NCBI GenBank assembly: GCA_051294375.1
Contig: CM119267.1
Coordinates: 14,191,694 to 14,255,693, forward strand
Direction of reading: 5' to 3'
From: Paraspadella gotoi
Taxonomy: Eukaryota; Chaetognatha
DNA: 64,000 bases
Shown here in pieces: positions 57,014 through 64,000 of this stretch (position 1 is its first letter; every line of letters begins with the position of its first letter). Position numbers and translations under genes: made by a program. A model generated the notes under the pieces. That model was given only the letters and a program-made list of their open reading frames with translations, was not told where the DNA came from and did no database searches.

Positions 57014-57018
57014 ATTTT

Positions 57019-57019
57019 T

Positions 57020-57050
<31 letters not shown>
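57019..57050. repeat. (CT)n microsatellite
   Basis: A short CT tract of about 30 bp inside the family A element. Confidence 0.9.
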
Positions 57051-57053
<3 letters not shown>

Positions 57054-58234
57054 GTTTTTATTAAAAAAAAAAAATTGAATTAGGATTGAATTCGTAAAAT
57101 TAGGCATCGCATTCGTGCATGTTATCATTTTGCTATTTTTTAGAAACTGTAACTTTAATTTTCTTCCGTACTTTATTATTTTTTTTTATTGACAATCGCA
57201 AAATAGAATTTTTCTTTGTTTATAATTTAATTTTTTTTTTCAAATTTTCTTTTTTTTAGTATCAAAATTTGTCGACAATCCAGATTTTTTTATGCTATTG
57301 CGACGATCCTTATGCTTTTAAGATTTTTATTATTAGTTAGGAAATTTAGGAAATTTAACAAATTTTACTAAAATTTGTTATAAATTTTTTTTTCTATTTA
57401 AAAATTATTTTTTAATATGAAAGTATTTCATTTTTGTCCGTGATAATTTTTTGTATTTAGAAAATAAAATATTTTTAACTGTAGTGTTATTGTTTGACTT
57501 TTTTACAACTATTTTTGTTCACATTTTATTCGTTACTTATTTGTTTTGACCCTTTTTCAATCACTTCAGATGCACTGAAAGTGCATTTTCCTGGCGATTG
57601 TCGCCTTGAAAACAATCGTCGGGGAAAAAATTCTTGTTTTTAACCGCTGCTTGGATTCGCGGGGCCTTTTGTGTTGTTCTCCCCATATCCGTGAATGGAG
57701 AACAATAGTCGCTCCATGAATGGGTTTTTTTTTTGTCAACGTCGCTCAGAATTTGTGTCGAAGGTCCGGTATAAACAACAAAAAATATTCTCGTTATTAT
57801 TTCTCTCCCAGAAAAGTCGGAGAGAATAATTGACCATTTGCTCTAGCTCGAAAACGACGCCAACCAAAAAACATTCCTAATTCTTTTCGCGGAATACCAC
57901 GACAGTATTCTGATCTTGCTTGATTTTTATACTTCCGAAATGTTTAACCAAAGTGCCTAGAACTTGCTAAAGCAAAATGAGATATAAAAATCAAAATATG
58001 TAACCAAATTACTAATGCTCTCAAGCCAAACTCTCTTGTTTAATCAATCTTCGCCATAAAATTAACTTTATCATATTCCCTTATTATGATTCATGAAAAC
58101 CGATTAAGACCGATCCTCTTGGAACTACAAGCATAAAGTCCCATTAATCCTGCCTCTCTTGTCCGGAACAAATTACTTCTAATATATTTATTACATTTTT
58201 TGTAAAAATAATAAAAATACAACCGACGCTTAAA

Positions 58235-61200
58235 ATGAAAATCGTGAATTCAGAGAGCGAATTCATGGAGTCGCCCTTGGTTACTTGGGCGCAGACAATC
58301 TCGACGGCCACTACTGGCCACACGCTCGAATATTTAGACTTTGCTAACGGAGTTTTCATGAATAACGTTATGGAGACCATCGACGCTCGCTTCGTCACTT
58401 CCAGCGTTCACGACCCTGTCGAGGATGTTCAAATGAGGCTCCAAAATCTTGACGCGCTTTTAAAGAACATCAAATTTTTTTACCACGAAGTTCTCAAACA
58501 ATGGATCGTCATGGGCCTGCCGAATATCGTCAAGATCGCCCGTTGCCCGACGAAGGAGTGTGGCGAATTGCAAAAGCTCCTCTTACTTATCTTAGGATGC
58601 GCAGTACAGTGCGAGGGAAAGGAAGCCTTCGTCCAGAACATCACTCAACTGGATATCGCCACGCAGACGGCGATTGTCGGTCACATAAAAGAGATAACTG
58701 ACAACACGGAGAACGTGTTTTACGTGCCTTGGTCGACTCTGTCCGACGTTCCTCCTGACCAAATGGAGGAAGTGTCGCACGCGCTCATTTCTCACCTCAA
58801 GAAACTAATCGTCGAGCGAGACGACTACTTGGAACTGCTGACGGAATACGTTCAGGAGATCGCATCCCTTCACACTGCGTCTACTTCTACTCCTTCCGGA
58901 CTCTCTCCAAAAAAATCCTCTACGGTCGGCGAGAACGGCGGGGAAAAACATCGCCTGGGTGTTGAACTGGCCGACTGCAAAGCTAAATTACGGCGCGCGC
59001 GTCAAGAATTGGAAGAAAAAAGTGAAACAGTCGTCGAGTTGAAGGAGGAGTTGCAGGAGAAGTCTTCACTCTACGCCAAAGTTAGACAGGACAACCTCGA
59101 GCTGACGCAAGAGGCGCGTGCCGCGCGCACCTATCGCGACGAGTTGGACATTTTACGTGAAAAAGCGTGCAGAGTCGACAAATTGGATCTGGAGATAAAT
59201 CGTTACAAGGAGAAGCTCAACGAGTTGGATTACTACCGCGCCCGCGTTGAGGAGTTGAGAGAGGATAACGTGGTGCTATTGGAGACGAGATCCATGCTCG
59301 AGGATCAATTAGCGACGTCACACTCGCGCCTTAAAGGGCTTGTCGACTTGGAGAACGACCTAGTTCAGACCAAGGATAAGCTCGTCAGGCTAGAAAATGA
59401 AAGGGAAGATCAGCGCGAGCGCATCACCGAGTTGGTGGCTGAAGTCACCAAGCTCGAGAGCGAGAAGAATCTCTCTATGAGCGAAAGTAACAGCTTGGGT
59501 AAGGAGCTTGACGAACTGAAGTCAGGACTCGGCGATGCCACGTCGTCCTGGAGCCTGTCCGATCAGATTCACGAGTCTGCCAACGCCAAGATCCATCGCC
59601 TTGAGCTCGAGAATCAGCGCCTGTCCTCGTCCCTCGAAAAACTTCGCAAGGACAACGAGGCTCTGAATGCTCTGCACAAGACGGAGGGGGAGACGCAGGC
59701 ACGGAGGGTCTCCGAAGTAGAAAGAGAGAACCATCGTCTTGCCGCCAAGATCAGTAAACTTCAGGATGACTCTGCATCAGAGGGTCGCCGTACGATAGAC
59801 TTGGAGGGATCAAAAGCGCAGTTGATCAAGGAACAGCGTGACCTCCATCAGACCATCGACACGATCCGGGAAAACACAGATCGCCAGATCGCCGAGCTGG
59901 AACGCGAGAATCAGAGTTTGTCACAAATGATCTCAACTTTACGGGAGAGAAACGAAAAATCGGAAGAATCGAAAACGAAAGAGTTAGAAAAAGAGAACGA
60001 GCGATATTCAGAGATGGTTCGAGAGTGGAGAAACAAGGCGTCCATCCTCGAAGGTGAAAACCGAAGCCTCAACAGGGAGATTAACGCGCTGAAGGAAATT
60101 GTCGATCAGTGTGCCGAAAAGGATAAAGAAAAGTGTACGTTAGAACTGAAGGTCGTTGAGTTGAACCGGGAGATGGCGACTCTACAACTCACTTGCGGTA
60201 ACATTGAATCTTTGGAGACGGAGAACGCCGACCTTCGATTCGATAATCAGAGATTGCGAAAGGAACTTGCCAACGTGGAGAATGCTGCGTCTCGATCAGC
60301 GGCGACGGAAGAGACGTTGGTCGCCCTCAAGGTGGAGAACCAACGATTGGCGCGAAACCTTGAGGCGCACAAGGAGAAGGCCGACCATCTTATCAACGAT
60401 TTGGAGCATAGAAAGGAAGAGATCGAGAATGAAAATCAGAATTTGAAAAAGCACTATGAGGCGGAGAAGCGTAGAGTGGAAACCGTACAGGATTTGGAAG
60501 CCAAGCTGCAGCAGCTCGATCTGATCAATCGCAAGATGCAGAGGGAGTTGGATCTTAGCGCCAAAAAATTGGAGAACATAGAAAAGGAGAATCAAGACTA
60601 TGAGAGGGAGAATGAGAATCTGATGAAGACGATAGAGACGCTCAAGTCGTCGGTCAACAACTTAGACGCCCTGGAGAGAGATTTTTCCGAGATGCAAGAA
60701 GAGCGGAACAACTTGCAAGCTCAAGTAAAAGCGATGGAAAAAGAAAGTAAAAGGATGAAATCGGCTCTGGCTATCAAAGAATCAACGATTGATGAAAACC
60801 TTGCTCGGATATCAGGTAAAAATCATTTGCGTTAAAAATATTATTTTACTTCTTGATAGTGCTGCGAGTAGCTCTTTTTTGATCGAAGCTTACGATTAAT
60901 TAGTTATTTTTAAAATATTTTCTAATATATTGGTTAGTTTTTAGTGACAGATAAATTTGGTATTTTTTCCGATTACTTCATTACTTTTTATATTAATCAC
61001 ACTACAACAATTTTGCTTTTCTTACTTACAGCCATCGAGCGCGAAATACGAGTTCTTCGCAAAAACGAAGACAGACGCAAAGACATTGAAATAAAAGTGA
61101 AGGAGTTGGAGCAGGAGAACCAGGAATTGATCGTCGAAAACGGTTCCGATAAGAAAACGTTATCCGCCCTTCGTGAAGAACTTGTCAACGAAAAAATCCG

Positions 61201-64000
61201 TACCCAACAGCTCTCCAACGAGTTGGAGCAACTTACAGCGGAATTGGAGAGGGTTGGATTAACTAAAGAACGTCTCGTCGCCAGACAAGAGGACGAAAAG
61301 CTGACGGCGATGACGACCATGATGGACGACGCCTACAAGAGGAGTCTGGAACTAAAGGAGGACAAGATCAAAGCACTCGAGGAGAAACTCGATGAGTTTT
61401 CCGGAAACGACGAAAGGCTACGGCAAGAGTTGCGTCAAGTCAAGGCTCAATTGGAAGAGGTTTCGAGGAAGGCCGGAGCTGAAAAAGAGGCCGGGGTTCT
61501 TTCCCGCGATCGCCCGGGTTCCGTCATGATTAACGCCAAGGAGACCGTCAGGGCGCAGAGGGAGTTGTTGCAACTTAAAGATCGCTTAGTGGAATTAGAG
61601 CGAATTAACGCCTCCTTGGCTGCGGAAAAAACGTCCAACGCGACGCAAATGAATTATCTTAAGGAACAACTGGAGTCAACGGTCGGCTCCTCTTCGAATC
61701 TTCACTCCCAGCTATCTTCTTTACAATCCCATAACGCCGCATTGCAAGCAGAAAACGCCAAGATTCAAGTTGAAACAGCCACAGCTAAATCGCAAACTTC
61801 TTCCCTGATGTCTACCAAAATCGAGCTTTCTTCGAAGTTGTCGGCTGCGGAGACGCGCCTCTCTGTTCTCTTGAGCGAAAGGGATGACCTTAATTCATCC
61901 CACGAGATTCTTCTTAGCGATCACGAAGCGCTGACGACTCTCCACGAGCAGTTGACTCGCGAGTACGACCAGCTGACGGATGAAAACACCATGTTGAAGA
62001 CCAAGGGAAAACTACTGCGGTCGGAAATCAAAGAATTGCAGGAAAAATACGATGAGTTGGTCAAAGCTAAGGAAGAGGTGGACGCGCTTAAGACCTCGTT
62101 GGAACAAGAGAGAGATGCGATTAAACGACAATCCTTTGCTCTTCGCACGTTGCCTGAAGATTACGACTATCTACAACAAGAAGTGCAAAAATTGTCCGAT
62201 GGTAAGATTTTCATTCTCTTTAGAATATGTTCTATATCTGTCATGTATTTGTCAAAAAACAAAGTATTTCGAGTTGTTAGGTTTTTAGATATAGGGTGTA
62301 CTAATCTACCAATGCTTATTATTTATTATTCAGAAAAAACGTTTCTTGGCGAGGAGCTCAAGCGCATCCAAAGCGAGGCTGCCAATGCCAAGGGCGAGCA
62401 TCATTCTCTGCAGATAGAGTATACGAAGCTTCAGGGGGAGTACCAAAACTACAAAAACATCTACGACGAAATGGATATTCAGTTGCACAAAATTGCAAGC
62501 AAGTGTGAAACTCTAGAAACGGCAAACGATCGTTTGGAAGACGACAATCGCAACCTGATGATTCAGCTTCAAACGATGATCACACAAAACGCGGAACTGT
62601 TACAAACGACTCTTTCCAACAAAGATGTTTATCACGAAGAGGAGCGTCAAATGATAGAGCGTCTCAACGCCCTACAGCGGCAAAAGGAAAAGTTAGAGGA
62701 GAAGATAATGGCGCAATATCGAGAAAAGACGCCGAAAAAGTCCAAGGGAATCGGAGCGACTTTGGTACGAAAGGCACGTCAAGTAATTAGTCGCAAGCCT
62801 CGCAGTCGAAGCAAGGATGGTGTCAAGTACAAGGATAGTGAAGGTAGCGGCGCCGAGAGTGACGCAAAGAGCAAGCGCCCCGAATCCTTGGCGTCCTCGC
62901 CTTGGTCCATGCGTGTCCGTACCCCGTCGGTTGAATCCCCGTCCCCGAGAAACTCTTCCGGTCTCGGTTTCCACCAGCGGAAATTGGCGTCGTCTACTAA
63001 CGCACTTAACGTAATGAGCGTCGGAAAAGCCTATCATCAATCGATACCCAGGTCGAACGAGTCGCGAATGTATAGATCCTCCGAAAACGTTCTTGACTCT
63101 TCTCTCTACGACAATTCTCCGCGCGATGATTACGACCTCAACAACCATCACTACGACGTGATAGAAAGCGTTCATCCGGCGAACCTAAATACGGAGATTC
63201 GGCCGCCGGATACGTCTTCCTACGCGTCGGGTGACGCTGGGAGCGGGGACGGGTGCCAGGAATTTCCCGTTCCTAAAGAGGCGCCCATTAGCCGTCCCAA
63301 TTCATCGCGGGCGTCCTCTCACGGCAGCTCCAGCATCTCGGAAGAGACAGCGGGCACCGGAGCTTCGGAGGAAAAACGTGCGTCTCGAATTCCCTTCTCG
63401 ACTCCGGAGCACGCCGCCGCTGCCTCACCCTCGTCATCCCAAGCCAGCTTCCCGACGCAAAATTCGTCGCCGTCGTCCCAGGCCGACTCTCGTGCCCGCA
63501 AACCAAGTTCTCCGGGCAAGGAGTTGCTCAGCCTGCAGCAATTCCTGGCCGAGTCGGAAAAGACTCCTCGTACGAACAAAACGAGAAACTTTGTGTTCTG
63601 CGAGGAAAGCCCTGTCGACGTTGGCCAATCTGCGCCCGACGTGAGGCGAAGGAACGGGCTTCCGCCGCAGAACAGTTTGGATTCCAAATTTGCCTCCTCG
63701 GACGGTCCCGAAGTCAAGGGTCTTAATTACTACAGTTCTACCCTTTCCCGGAGGACGGAGCAGTCGATGAGCCATCCCCGTCCCAAGTCTACCTTTGAAT
63801 TAACCTCCCCAAAGTCTTTGTCCATGGACGCGGACAACCTCAACGGAAACCAGGCTTCCTCTCATGAGCGCCATCGTAACGGCGTTGATTTGAACGATTC
63901 CTCGCCTTCCAATACGTCTTACGCGGAATCTAAATTTTCCACGCTCGACAATCGTAAGAAAGGCACTGGCCCGCCGTCGGTGGCCTTGCGCCATGGCCCT
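58235..64000 (+). CDS. Girdin/Daple-type protein (CCDC88 family), 3' end outside the window
   Basis: Exons 58235-60815, 61032-62201 and 62334 to the window end are in phase and give 1806 codons so far. Residues 1-about 195 form the HOOK domain, with Ser-Pro-Leu-Val-Thr-Trp, a Leu-Leu-Leu-Ile-Leu-Gly-Cys-Ala-Val-Gln-Cys block and Glu-Asn-Val-Phe; this is the microtubule/dynein-linking module. Residues about 245-1400 are coiled coil. The end of the coil (Leu-Arg/Gln-Arg-Gln-Lys-Glu-Lys-Leu-Glu-Glu-Lys-Ile-Met) and the following basic segment match vertebrate girdin closely. A Ser/Pro-rich disordered tail follows and is still open at 64000, so the G-alpha-binding motif and C-terminus, if kept, lie beyond. 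No acceptor-like tract precedes the ATG, and the 2.1-kb gap suggests an independent transcription unit. Confidence 0.9.

Larger units (their letters stand above)
56284..57307 (+). mobile_element. Terminal-inverted-repeat element, family A (long copy, with nested SINE)
   Basis: ATCGTCGCAATCG at 56284 and ATTGCGACGAT ending at 57307 are inverted. The GTCGTCGGCGTTCCAAATTATAGAT block is interrupted at about 56393 and resumes at about 56622 (AGATCGCCTTTTTTATGAT). The inserted piece is the SINE. The right half shares the AGTATCAAAATTTGTC block with the other copies. Confidence 0.7.
56109..58234. other. Intergenic region with nested mobile elements
   Basis: This 2.1-kb gap ends the gene array. It holds a family A element (56284-57307) with a SINE inserted in it, a local duplication (56872-57013), and a further stretch with short palindromes (about 57570-57625) before CCDC88. 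No gene found. Confidence 0.7.

Overview
The window is nuclear DNA of an invertebrate animal. It holds spliced genes with GT-AG introns, long (CT)n/(GA)n microsatellites, tRNA-derived SINEs, small inverted-repeat elements, and clear metazoan orthologues (alpha-tubulin, MTR4, PUS3, SNX25, girdin/CCDC88, and a Mesh-type NIDO-AMOP-VWD-sushi membrane protein). I could not fix the phylum. The right half has nine tightly packed same-strand genes with 3'-splice-site-like sequences just upstream of most start codons. That suggests a lineage with spliced-leader trans-splicing and operons, which tunicates, flatworms, some crustaceans and others have.

Left part (1-28,400). The window opens with the last exon of a Mesh-like gene that lies mostly outside it. 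A complete tandem paralogue follows: 19 exons (2017-22863), about 1194 residues. I traced it exon by exon with consistent phase from a signal peptide through NIDO, AMOP, VWD and sushi domains to one membrane helix and a cytoplasmic tail. The two tails end in the same acidic-Gly-Leu signature. The ninth intron holds a complete same-strand gene for a WS/DGAT-type acyltransferase with the HHxxxDG motif. The other introns are large and full of microsatellites, an 18-bp tandem array and dispersed repeats. After about 4.9 kb of repeat-rich DNA comes a small two-exon gene for a proline-rich, PPxY-bearing protein with a basic, hydrophobic C-terminus.

Middle (28,790-32,543). A 12-exon alpha-tubulin gene lies on the minus strand. 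It is recognisable from its first to its last exon, but exon 6 lacks one base, so the frame breaks. One intron has a GC donor, and the acidic C-terminal tail is missing. A 0.9-kb gap separates it head to head from the next gene.

Right part (32,544-56,108). Nine plus-strand genes follow one another: TTC27, PUS3, MTR4 helicase, SNX25, PSMG3, SMIM20 (MITRAC7), ABHD14, a TALPID3-like gene and FBXL6. Most gaps are 8-242 bp; one is 410 bp. The gene contents are mixed housekeeping functions: tRNA modification, RNA exosome, sorting, proteasome assembly, respiratory-chain assembly and ubiquitin ligase. That mix is typical of animal operons, whose shared feature is co-transcription rather than a pathway. 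PSMG3 and SMIM20 are only 8 bp apart.

Right end (58,235-64,000). After 2.1 kb of nested repeats a girdin/Daple (CCDC88) gene starts: HOOK domain, long coiled coil, then a disordered tail that runs off the window.
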